A stretch of 64,000 nucleotides of DNA from Escallonia rubra (lineage: Eukaryota > Streptophyta > Magnoliopsida > Escalloniales > Escalloniaceae), in the NCBI GenBank assembly GCA_033065855.1, contig JAVXUO010001037.1, positions 804,501-868,500 on the forward strand, in the 5' to 3' direction. The translations under genes and the position numbers were made by a program. Positions 49,101 through 60,055 of this stretch are shown here, piece by piece; positions within the stretch are counted from its first letter, which is position 1; each line of letters starts with the position of its first letter. The notes under the pieces are model-generated. The model saw nothing but the letters and a program-made list of their open reading frames with translations. It did not search any database and was not told where the DNA came from.

Positions 49101-50945
49101 TGCTTGCCAATAATTCATGATGTGGATAACAAACTGGTTTACACCAACATAAAGCCTTGGAAATTGATTTTTTATTACAGTAATGCACGACCCAAGAAAC
49201 ATCAAATTAATTTTTTCCAAATTGCTGGTGACTTTTCCACATTCACAATCCTATTGTAGATTTCCAGTGAAAACACAAAGGAATATTTTATTGGATGGTG
49301 TACTTATAGCTGTGATTGAGAGCATCTATGTATGTTTCATGAGCCATGATTGTGTACCAACTATTTTTTTTGTTCCTGATCCCATGGAATCTTTACACCA
49401 GATTGTCTAGAAATACATTTTGAAATCAGCAAAAGTATAACCAAGAACTGGTCTGCAATTAATTCGGGTTTCTAAGAACTAATTCAGGTTCATAAAATGG
49501 TAACATCTGTTCTCTAGAAAGTTTGGACAAAAATATGAATACACTGTTTCATATAAAAGGCGTGGAAGGCCAAAGTTGTGGTTATTGCAGATTTATATGG
49601 GAATTGGGAAAAGTCATATCGGATATAGCCAAAATTATTGGCTGCCATCCAAAAGTATAATGCTGGTACCATTGTTGAATACGACCCAAAAGCTTGTGGA
49701 GAAACTAATGCAATAGGCTTTAGACGAGTTTTGTGGGCATTTAAGCCATGCATCATGGGATTTAGATTTTGTAGTCCTGTTATCAACATTGATAGCACGT
49801 TTCTTCATGGGAAGTACTTAGGGACCATGTTAATTGTCGTAGCAGCCGATGGAAACAACCAATTCTTGCCACTTGCATTTGCTATCGTTGAAGGGGAGAA
49901 CCATGATAGCTGGAATTAGTTTTTGCAGCATGTTAGAGATTATTTTGTCCCTAGCTATAAGGATATTTTCTTGATCTCAGATCACCATCCCGGTATCTTA
50001 AGCACTGTGAGGAAAAATCAGTTATGGCAGCCACCTTATGCCCATCACCTGTTCTGCTTGAGACATATTCGTAGCAATTTCACAAAGAAATTCAGTAGTA
50101 CGGAGCTTAAGAAGCTTATTTCGGCTGCGGGGAAGGCTACTCAAGTTTGCAAATTCAACGAGTTGATGGAAGAGGTCTGAAAGCTTTCTGTAGAAGCAAA
50201 AAATTGGTGTGATGAGATACCCGTTGAACAATGGACACTTGCACATGATGGTGGTAAATGTTTTGGAATGATAACGACCAACATTTCTGAAGTATTTAAC
50301 AGTGTTTTGAAAGGATCTCGAGGCTTACCTATCATAACACTAGTCCAAACCTCTTTTCACCGCTATGTACATTACTTTAATTTGAGAAGAAACCTTGCGG
50401 CAGCCTCTATGGCAGATCAAATGCATTATGTTACTTCCGTCATCCTCGCAATTCAACAAGCGAAAAGGAAAATTGGTTCTATGTTTGTGCAACCTTATGA
50501 CACAACCAGTGATCGGGGAGATTTTTTGGTATGAAATAAACGCGGCCAGAATGCTCTGGTTTTGCGGCTTCAAGATAAAACATGTATATGCGAGAAGTTA
50601 ACGACATATGGAATCCCATGTTCCCATGTTCTAGCATGTTGTGTAGTGGCAAAGCTAGATCCTTATGCTTTTATCAGTCATTGGTTTTCGGTTCAGGAAT
50701 ATAGAAAGATATGGGCTGTAATGTTTCAACCACTAGAGCATCCAGATTACTGGGAGGAGTGGACCGGCTGTACATGCATTCCCCCTGCTGTAAATAGAGG
50801 CAGGGGTCGACCAAGATCAGTCCGTTTGCGCAATGAAATGGATATTCGTCTAGAACGACAGTCGAAACGTTATGGATTATGTAAAAATACTGGCCACGAC
50901 AAGCGTACATGTCATGCAAAGAAAATAGTTCAAACCAATGAGTGA
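49101..50945 (+). pseudogene. MULE transposase, one long frame with three nonsense codons
   Basis: From 49638 to 50945 a single frame is kept, interrupted by TAG 49917-49919, TGA 50178-50180 and TGA 50532-50534. It encodes a Mutator-like DDE transposase: an N-terminal AAIQKYNAGTIVEYD; first Asp in NIDSTFLHGKY; second Asp in FLISDHHPGI; Glu in TTNISEVFNSVLKGSRGLP; a SWIM finger TCICEKLTTYGIPCSHVLAC; and a C-terminal zinc-knuckle relic GLCKNTGHDKRTC. Between 49520 and 49640 the upstream part (YTVSYKRRGRPK) is in another frame, so at least one frameshift lies there. The segment 48927-49259 is open but not recognised. Distinct from the MULE at 26987-31145 in domain layout: no PB1-like domain is visible. 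Confidence 0.85.
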
Positions 50946-52032
50946 CACTTGACAAGAGTCTGCTCCCATGCTTTTTGTTAATATTGTCTACGTATTAAAT
51001 TACGGTCAAACTTTTGTACAAAGAACGTAGTCTTTTGGTTGAAAACTCTATATCATGTACATATCATTAGTTTTGAAACTTTTGAAAGTTCAAAGTTAAA
51101 CTCCACGTAGAACAAACAAATGTTATGATACAAACATAATCAAGAGTGACTAACCTTAGTTCACCATATAAGGCAGTCACTTCTTAGGCCCTTTTCGTTG
51201 CACTTTTCTACTTAACCAACCAACATCTTCCTTAATCATTTCCCGCTCTCGATTACTTCAAAGAAACTTTTTTGTATTTGCTTCTTGTCTTCTCTGGATG
51301 ACTTGAAGGATCTCAGCCTGCCATCGTATGCTCTGCGAAGAAGATGGTGACTGGCAAATTACCTTTGTCTGGTTGATGAGTGGCTGATTTTTTTCACAAG
51401 CTTCGGAAGAGCACAAAACTGAAGTAAGGTGAGAATCATCTACATCTAGTTGATGCCATCATGGTTCCATGTCTTTGTCATGCTTTCTTTGTCGTATAGC
51501 TTGAAGAATCTCATGTGGCATGTGGAGGATCTGCAAAGAAGCTGGTGATTGTGTAAATAACATTGGCTGTTAGATGGGTGGTTGGTTATTTTTGTGCCTT
51601 ATTGGAAAGCACACAAGTGAGGTGAGGTCGGTGTCATCTACATCTAGTTATTCCCACCATTGATCCATTTGATGTATCCAAACTAATAAAGGTGCCTTAG
51701 ATGATATGAAGACCATGTGTGTGTGTGTGTGTGTGGCGACCAAGACATGATATTAAATCAAGCTGCTTCTTTTAAATTCAGATGTGATGACTCACTGGAT
51801 AGCTCAATAACTCACTGAAAAGCTGAACGATGTCCAGTGCATCCATTTGCTGTAAATGTGAGCTAATGTCTCACTGAAATCAGGTGACAAAACTTGAATT
51901 TGAAGCTTATTAGGTGACAAAACTGAAATTATGGTGACAAAACTTGAATTTGCTAATTGAAAACTATAATCAGTTTATTATTATTTCTTGCATTGTGTTT
52001 TTTCACTTTAATTAACGTAGGTTTTCATAGAG
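50946..52032. other. Spacer between MULE transposase and PMD pseudogene
   Basis: A GT dinucleotide run at about 51716-51734, and a weak internal repeat: CATCTACATCTAGTT occurs at about 51438 and 51638, each near a pair of CTGG(C)TGAT-type motifs. No ORF is supported. Confidence 0.5.
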
Positions 52033-55000
52033 ATGGAGGGACTAAGACAGGAAGGACCAAGACGGGAGGATATTGTGGAGCATTTGGTAAATCCAGGGCC
52101 CGTCGATCCTTGTGTACTACATTTGCACAATTCTCATCGTTCCAACTGTGTATGGAATGGAGAGGTACTTGATTTGCAACATGAATGGCACGTCATCAAC
52201 TATAATGATTCCTTATTAATTTAATTGATATAGAAAATGAATGCAGGTTGATAAGGTATTGACATGCCGATGAGCCCTAGGCCCAGTAGTTCAGAATCGC
52301 GGTGGGAATCGAAAGATGGAGTCCCATCCGCGTGTCATGCAGTACTTGGTGCGAGTTGATTTTTATGGGCTTTACCGGATCATGGAGGTTAGACTTGACC
52401 ATGCTTTCATCACAGCACTAATTGATCGATGGCGGCCTGAGACCCATACATTTCACCTTCGTGTTGGGGAGGCTGCAATTATATTACAGGACATGGCAGT
52501 GTTGTTTGGGCTACCTTTTGATGGTGATGCTGTTACAAGTGTTGACACTACACGTTCCACGGATGCGTGGTAGGAGTATTGTCATATATGGTTAGGTGTC
52601 AGACCACCTGAAACTGCCTTACATGGTGGGTCAATACAACTTCGCTGGCTAATGGGTCAATTTATGGCGTTACCAGAGGGTTCAGATGATGAGATTGTAC
52701 AACAGCATGCCAAGGCTCTTATATTGGCCTTGATTGGTGGTGTTTTACTCCCAAACCTATCTGGAGTTAGGGTTCCTCTTATGTACTTAACTTTGCTTCA
52801 AGACCTTAATGATGCGAGTAGGCGTAGTTGGGGTAGTACAGCTCTAGCTTTACTTGTACAGTGAGATGTGCCGAGCAAGCAGGGGTTCAGCGTATAAGAT
52901 TGGGGGACCCTTGATTCTATTTGCAGGTACGCTAAAGTGTTAATCTCCTTCTTTTTCTATACGATATCTTGTCATTGATCATTTTCTATAAAATAACATG
53001 TATAATAGTTATAGGCTTGGGAGAGGTTCCCTAACATGTGTCCTGAAAGAGGCCCCCTGTAAAGGACTGTGCACAACCTGTTGCTGGTGACATACAACAT
53101 AATGAGATTGCTGGTGGAGGCCCTCCCTAGTCACATGAAGTCGAGCCTTTGCCTCGGGACCCTTTGGGCAGGAGGTAAGCCTTTACTTCTGGTTAACAAG
53201 AACAAGTCAACAGTTTCACATGAAATTCACATGTAAATTCATCTTCGTGTACTTTTACTATCCAAGCCATGTAAATTTACATGTACGATGTCCATTTCCA
53301 GCTATTAGCATATATGAAATTCTACAAAATGATCTGAAGCTAAAACATTCAGCATCACTGATTATTTGGACACAATAATCTTTTCATGTTGGTTGTTGAA
53401 AACCAACTCAATCACTACAACCATGCTCGAAAATTAGATCGAATTTTAACTAAAGTTCTTGTTTAGATGTTTTATGTTATGAGTCAGTTTTATTGAAGTA
53501 TGAAGGTTTATACTGCTGGGGTCTATGTCAAAAAGGTGTGCTGTTAATAGTGCTCCCGATTATCATAAGGCAGCTCTACTAGATTAAATGGATGACATAG
53601 TAGAAGTCACCCTCCACTTGGCTATAATGGGAGTGGATTCCTTTATTAGGGGAATGTCATGTATCAAAATACATGAAAAACAGTCATGTTTGAGAACCAA
53701 TTAGCTGCTCATTTGCTACTTGAAAATATGACCCATCCCCCTACCCCACGCCTATAAAATAAGTGAAGAAACCTCATACTTACCACTGAATGATTGGCAA
53801 TTGGTGGATAAAACTCGGATTAGAGTCCAAAAAACACATTTAAAGGCGGACAATGCCAGCAAAATGTGGGGCCGTACCCAGCTCATTAAATCCCTTGTAT
53901 GGCTTTTTTGAAGTCCTGTGTGGTTGTTATCACCTCCAGCACTGAAAATATCAAGAAAGTGTATTCTTGGACATTTGAGTTAGGCTAGTGATACTAACAA
54001 ATACATATGAGTTAGGCTGTTGGATAATGTTGCATGCTCACTATCTGTTCTTGTTCTTGTCCATGGGAGTCTTTGCTCAATGCATTAGGGCCAATTATCA
54101 TACTTGTGAGAATAACATAGTCTATTGGCATTGTATGCTTCTATGGTTACTTTCAACCTAGAATTTTTAGTAACCAAACTTGAAAATAACATCAACAGGT
54201 GGCTTGTAACACTAGAAAGTGACAAGGTAGGATCACAGTGTCTTAGAGATATAAGGATCAGTTGGACAATTTAAAGTCATCAGAGGTTTGTGCTTAAGTA
54301 TTCACATGTGTCACATAAATATGTAATTGGCTTGTTGTGATGTTACTTTAAATCATATGCCTTTTACATCCTGCAGTTCATATGGCAACCTTATGATTTA
54401 ACTTCACTACCGGAGTACTGCCTGACCGGAAGACATGTTTGGATGACTCGATCGCCGCTTATCTGCTTTGAAAGAGTTGAGTGGCATTTCCTGGACCATG
54501 TTTGCCTGCAATACAACATGAGCCAAGTGATCCCCCGTGATTGTGACACTGGTGGTGAGATCCTTCATAAGATTGATCGTCGGGGCCACCCGAACACTGA
54601 CTGGGAGCTGAAACATCGTGTCTACATTGACATGTGGAATACTCGTGCAGAGACTATCTATGCTAGAGAGGCGGCATGGGAATATGTTGATGCTTGACAC
54701 TCTAGCCCATACATGTTGTGGTACCGCTCGATCACCCGTTTGTTAGTTGGCAAACCGGTGCAAAATAGACCATTTGGATACCAAGGAGGTCATGCTACTG
54801 TAGAGATGTTGGTATGCATCTTAGGCCCTTCTTTTATTTAAACGTTAGCAAATATCTATATCTTTTTTATATACTGTGACCATTCTAACTATTAGTAGTG
54901 GTTATGCTCTAAGATCTTTTTCTATATACAGTGCTCAAGACACAACAACATGCATCTTTTTTTCTTTTTCTTTGTGTGTGTGTGGGGGGGGGGGGGGTTT

Positions 55001-57128
55001 GGGGTATATTGTTACATCATAATTGGCATATCTATTGGATAGGGGGTCCCACATGATGAAGTGCAAAGCAAAGATGCCCACTCCTCTAAAAGAATGTATT
55101 TGGGATGTTGTTTTGGCAACTGATTTTCATTAAGCCATGGTAATATTTTACCATCCTTCCTTTAGGTGGGGCTGGGATGCTTTCTTAATATGAGAGCATG
55201 ATAGAAACTATCAAGTGCAGAGCTTGAAATTAGGACACAGAGGCAAAGAATTTGACGTCTTCTTTCCACTCCACTTGGAAAGAGAAAAGAATCAGATTTG
55301 AGCAATGTTATAGCCCTTTCTTTGTTACAGGTTATCTAAAGGAATAGGGATTTTGCTTGGCAAAAGACCAATGGCAAAAACCTGGCTTGGCATGGGTGGT
55401 TATGGGGGTTGGGGTATATTGTTAGCTCATAATTGGCATATCTATTGGATAAGGGGTCCCAAATGATGAAGTGCAAAGCAAAGATGCCCACTCTTCTAAA
55501 AGAATGTATTTGGGATGTTGATTTGGCAGCTGATTTTGATTAAGCCATGTAATATTTTACCACGCAGCCTTTAGGTGGGGCTGTGATGCTTTTTGAAGAT
55601 GAGAGCATGATAGAAACTATTAAGTGCAGAGCTGGAAAATAGGACACACATGCAAAGAATTTAATGTCTTATTTCCACTCCACTTGGAAAGAGAAAAGAC
55701 ACAAGTTTGCTAAATGTTATATCCCTTTCTTTGTTACATGTTATCTAAGCGAATAGGGATTTTGCTTACCAATGGCAAAAAAGCTGGATTGGCGTTCTAA
55801 TTCTTGGACTATTTTATCTATGTATAAATTTCTCAGTAGGTGCTTTGTTCTAGCCAGATGTATGTACCTTATTGTTAAGTTCAGTTAATGGTTACCACTG
55901 TATAACAATTCTTGAAAACAAAATTCTGCATGTGTTTAAACTTTAAATATCCTCCTAACATGCTGCATGAGTTTATGTAAATGAATTTGGATTTGAACTG
56001 CTATATCACTTGAATTTCATAGTTAGGTTGTTATACTAATAACTTCTCTAAAGGTTGATGGTCAAAAGAAAATATGAAATTAGTATCAATATAACATTAT
56101 TAACACGCTTGCTTATTTTGCAGGCACAACAAATCAAGCGCATATTCCACCTTGCTGATACTACTGACCCTAATGCAGCCATTGAATCCCTTGCAAGTAT
56201 TAAGGTTGTGTGTCGAGAAGCACTATCGGCGATTTGTGAGGCTGAATGAATCTCAGCCGGTGCACTGCCAGAGCCACGAATCCATGACCCGATACAAACA
56301 ATTACATAGCCACGACGACCACCGCGTGCACGTCGAAAGGGACCGAGACCGACCATGGTGCCGGTCAACGTGGCACTGATAGGTACACCTGGACCAAGTA
56401 CTACATCAACGTCACACGTGCCACCATCAGTCCAACCTTATTTGCAGGTTGTGCCTTCACCATCACCTATAACAACTGTAGAGCATGTGCCTTTGACATC
56501 CCATTCCACAATCAGGACACCCTCTTCTCATGGGCCATCATCTTCCACACTTGAGAGATCCGATCGACCTCATACACCAGGATCAAATACCCCTCTATCA
56601 GCAAATGAGATAGCAGCTGTACATCACATGCCATCACCGCCGCTTCATGAATCTGAGATGGAAGGTATAGTCATGGATAGACCTTCGGAAACCCCTCCCA
56701 CATCTACTGACCTACTTGTTTCTTATGAGATTATACAAGAAAGTTGGAACCTATTGAGAAAGAGACACATGTGTTGGTTCCATATCACAGAGGTAGAGGT
56801 TGCGTTAGAGCCGGTAGCCGAGTATCAAGTCGTGGACAAAAGGTGTGTCAAGGTAGAGGAGGATGCAATTCTGACCAGTTTTTTGATGCCATTCCACGAG
56901 CTCAATGAAGTCAACATCCCCATCGTCTTAGAGCACCCCATGTCCATACATCTTCACTTGTGAAAGATTCAGTTTCACAGGTTATAGAGGAGCCTCCTCC
57001 TACGTCGAATTATGGATCACAATGTATTACCATGGAGCAGCCTGCAAAGTGCCCTAAACTGAAGACATACGTCAAGAGGAATCCTCCGAGGGCAAAGAAA
57101 AGAGTACAAGCACCATGTGGAACTTAGC
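52033..57128 (+). pseudogene. Plant mobile domain (PMD) gene, five exons, multiple lesions
   Basis: Inferred exons: 52033-52164, 52247-52926, 53015-53174, 54377-54811 and 56124 to about 57128. Exon 1 has the PMD N-terminal signature (NPGPVDPCVLHLHNSHRSNC). Exon 2 has GLYRIMEVRLDHAFITALID and HTFHLRVGEAAIILQD, then LALIGGVLLPNLSG. Exon 3 begins AWERFPNM. Exon 4 has LPEYCLTGRHVWMTRSPLIC. The last exon is Pro/Ser/Thr-rich and ends in a basic RNPPRAKKRV stretch. Stops: TGA 52271, TAG 52571, TAA 53060, TGA 54698, TGA 56247; a frameshift near 52850. Such ORFs are often auto-annotated as serine/threonine phosphatase 7 long form homologues, but no phosphatase domain is present. It follows a MULE transposase on the same strand, which suggests one composite element. 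Confidence 0.78.
54995..55795. repeat. 410-bp tandem duplication in the last intron of the PMD pseudogene
   Basis: Starts with GGGGTATATTGTTA at 55001 and again at 55411, exactly 410 bases apart. Both copies continue through CTATTGGATA and AGTGCAAAGCAAAGATGCCC to a TTGCTT/CCAATGGCAAAAA end. A poly-G tract at about 54984-54998 precedes the first copy. Confidence 0.9.
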
Positions 57129-57720
57129 TTTGCAGATTAGCACACTCATGAAAAAGTCCCCTAACCTTAGTAAAGGCAACATGTTGACTTAGCTATTTTG
57201 AAAACATGTACGATAATCGTCTGGCATTTTTGGGAGGGTATGTAATGGTTACTCTTTGAAGTGGCGATGGAATATAGCATTTAGATTAATGCATGTTAAG
57301 TATACGATGGATTGCGCTCGTAATTGATGGTTGAATACAGCATTTAGATTAAATATGTACTATGGTAGACATAAGGTGAACTATTCTTTGGATAATGGGA
57401 AAAACAGTACAGAGCTAGAAGCACGCTATATATAGTTTTGAATGGATTAAAAGCTGCAGAGGTGTTGTAATAGACCCTACCAATTACACAAAGTACACGT
57501 GTGTAGCCACAAAAGTAGTACATAAACAAATGTTTTAAAATAACAGACAAACGCAGTGACGAGGTTTGCTTATTACAATGACGTGCAAAACTGATAACGG
57601 AATAAAATCCTAACACATAGTGGGAAGAGGTATATTTCACTCTTCATTTGACATATATTCATCAGATAAGTACTAATCATTGGTTAAAATATTGTTTTTC
57701 TCGTTTGAACAGAGGGGACT
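57129..57720. other. Flank between PMD pseudogene and gypsy element
   Basis: No gene seen. A minor direct repeat (TAGCATTTAGATTAA / CAGCATTTAGATTAA) lies at about 57275 and 57338. Confidence 0.45.
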
Positions 57721-59932
57721 TGTGAGGCCCCGATCTTAATTAACTTCTAATCATTTTATTAAATTTAAACATATTTAAATTTGGTTGAAATAATGTAATC
57801 GTGTTATAATATTTGTATACATAAAATAAATATCGAAATTAATTGTGGGCCCAAAATGTAATTATGTAAAACTTAGAGTTAAAAAGTAGTTATGTAAAGC
57901 TTTGGGGTCAATTTCAAAATATCCTAAGTTAGCTATAAGGGGTCACGTGAAGGGGTGTGGGATTAATAGCATTTTGGTGTGCCACCTATGTTTGGTGGTG
58001 AGTAATCAAAAGAAACTAATAAAAAAATGGAAAGAAGCCTAAGTGGATAATTTAGAAACAAAAGAGAAGGTGGGGTTGCAAGACCTAGTCTCGGGCAAAA
58101 TAGAACAAAGAGAAGAAAAAGAGAGAAAGAAAAGAAAGGAGGGAAAGGGAGGAAGAGAAGAAGAGAAGAAGAAAAGGAAGAACAAAGGAGAGAATCTTCT
58201 TGAATTGGCTTGGCCTAAAATTCTTTAAAGTAGGTTATCTTGTTCTTTTAGGTTTTAAAGCATGATAGAGAATTATTATGAGTAGTAGTAAAATATTTAT
58301 ACATATTTACCTGAAATGATTCAAGGAGATGTGTGTTCATGTATGCTGAAAACTACAAAACAGTCATGGAATTAGGGTACCTTTTGGTGCTTAGAAAGGT
58401 ATACTTTTAGTTGATATTTGGACCTGGTTATTTTATATGTTATACTAGTACATGTATAGAGTATACATACCAAATTCCAGATTATTTCAAGTAGTATTAC
58501 TATGGTTTAAAATTCGTGGATTGAAACCTATTCTGTGAAACTGTACAGTCATGGAATTAGAGTACTTTTGATGCTTAGAAATGTATACTTTTAGTTAAGA
58601 TATGGACTTGGTTATTTTATATGTTACACTAGTACATGTATAGAGTATACATACCAAATTTCAGATTATTTCAAGTACTATTGCTATGGTTTAAAATTCG
58701 TGGCTTGGAACCTATCTTGTGAAACTGTTGCTAGGCAGATTCTGAAGTTTGTCTTTTAAAGGGCTTAATATGATCTTAAAACAATATTTTCGTGTCAAGT
58801 AAAATACTGGGATGTAGATCTTTAAGTCTAGTTTTCATAAATATATAGTTTGACTGTCGAAGCCTTGTAATTAAATTGTTATGATTTTCGGAGTACAGAC
58901 TACTCCTGCTGCCATTTGAAATACTGGGCAGATTAGGTTACATGTTTGGCATGTATTGTTGATAATACGGTAACTTGATGACATTCATGTTGACGTATGT
59001 ACATGATTATGCATATCACGTGAAGGAGGAGGAAAAAAGTGAGTTGAGGGTGTTATTTGCCGGGGTTGGAAGTTATCCGGCCAGGGTTCTCGTTCTCGTT
59101 CATGTCTTGATAGTGCGCACTAGCTATGCGTACTAATTCTCGAAAGGAATTATTGGCGTGCCTGTGATGACATTGGACTTCTTCTATCGAACCCGCTACA
59201 TCAGTTGGTTGCGATACGAAAAGTCTCTCGCACTCAGGGAAGGTTGGCTCGTGCATGAGGGGCATATTTGCATATTGATATTCTCGTACTTGGCTTATAT
59301 TTGTCTTGAACTTTTTTGTACTGTATGGTTATTCTTGGTGAGATCAAGTTAATATTTAGGTCTTGCTTGTCATTCTCGTGTATGTTCTACAAGATTTCAA
59401 ATCTTGCTCGATATGTTATTCTCGTTTCTTTTGAAGGCAAGTGTGAGCAGATGCTTGCATGTGTTACTCGATATGTTAAATTATTCTTAAGTACGTAGGT
59501 ATCATCTGTTCAAGTGACTTGCATGTTCATACTAACTATACATAATATGATCAAGTCATGTTTGGACTTAAAAGCACCGGATACCCTACTGAGCCATTAG
59601 GCTGACCCATTCCCGATACCTTTTTTTCTAGGTTCGGAGTCGGAGTATTTGCCAAGGGACGAAGAGGATTACCTCGGGGAGACTCAAGAGTATTACGCTG
59701 GGTGAGCAACGTTTTAGTTGTTCTTCTTTTATTTTGGAGTGTAGTACTTGTACAGAAGAGAGGTGGTCTGTAATATAATGTTATGTTCAGTCTTTCCACT
59801 TATGGACGACTGTAATGTTTAAGCATACTTCCGCTGTTTCTTTTGAGGTTTTGTAGTAAATCTCTGTTTATCCTTGAGGTATATGTGTTAACAAGCCTGT
59901 TTAGCGCTGCGCCCCTTTCGGGGGGTGTGACA
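57721..59932 (+). repeat. 5' LTR of the gypsy element
   Basis: Starts TGTGAGGCCCCGATC, ends GGGGGGTGTGACA. Contains a purine-rich tract (about 58100-58200) and a tandem duplication (58361-58730). No internal ORF of interest. Confidence 0.9.
58361..58730. repeat. 185-bp tandem duplication inside the LTR
   Basis: CAGTCATGGAATTAG occurs at 58361 and 58546. Both copies continue through ACTAGTACATGTATAGAGTA to GTGAAACTGT with a handful of substitutions. Confidence 0.9.
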
Positions 59933-59937
59933 TTTAA

Positions 59938-59949
59938 TGGTATCAGAGC
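59938..59949 (+). promoter_or_regulatory. Primer-binding site for initiator methionine tRNA
   Basis: TGGTATCAGAGC, starting five bases after the LTR, is the standard complement of the plant tRNA-iMet 3' end used to prime minus-strand synthesis. Confidence 0.93.
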
Positions 59950-60055
59950 TGTAGTTGCTTGGAAGCCAGGCTAAGATCTTCGGAATTGATTAGTTTCTTT
60001 AATTTGAAATTCGGTATGGCCTAAACATATTTTTTCACCTGTTCAGGTGTTATAT

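Noticed and set aside
52033..57128. Serine/threonine phosphatase 7 long form annotation for the PMD pseudogene
   Set aside because: No metallophosphatase motifs (for example GDxHG or GNHE) are present; the similarity is to the mobile domain only.
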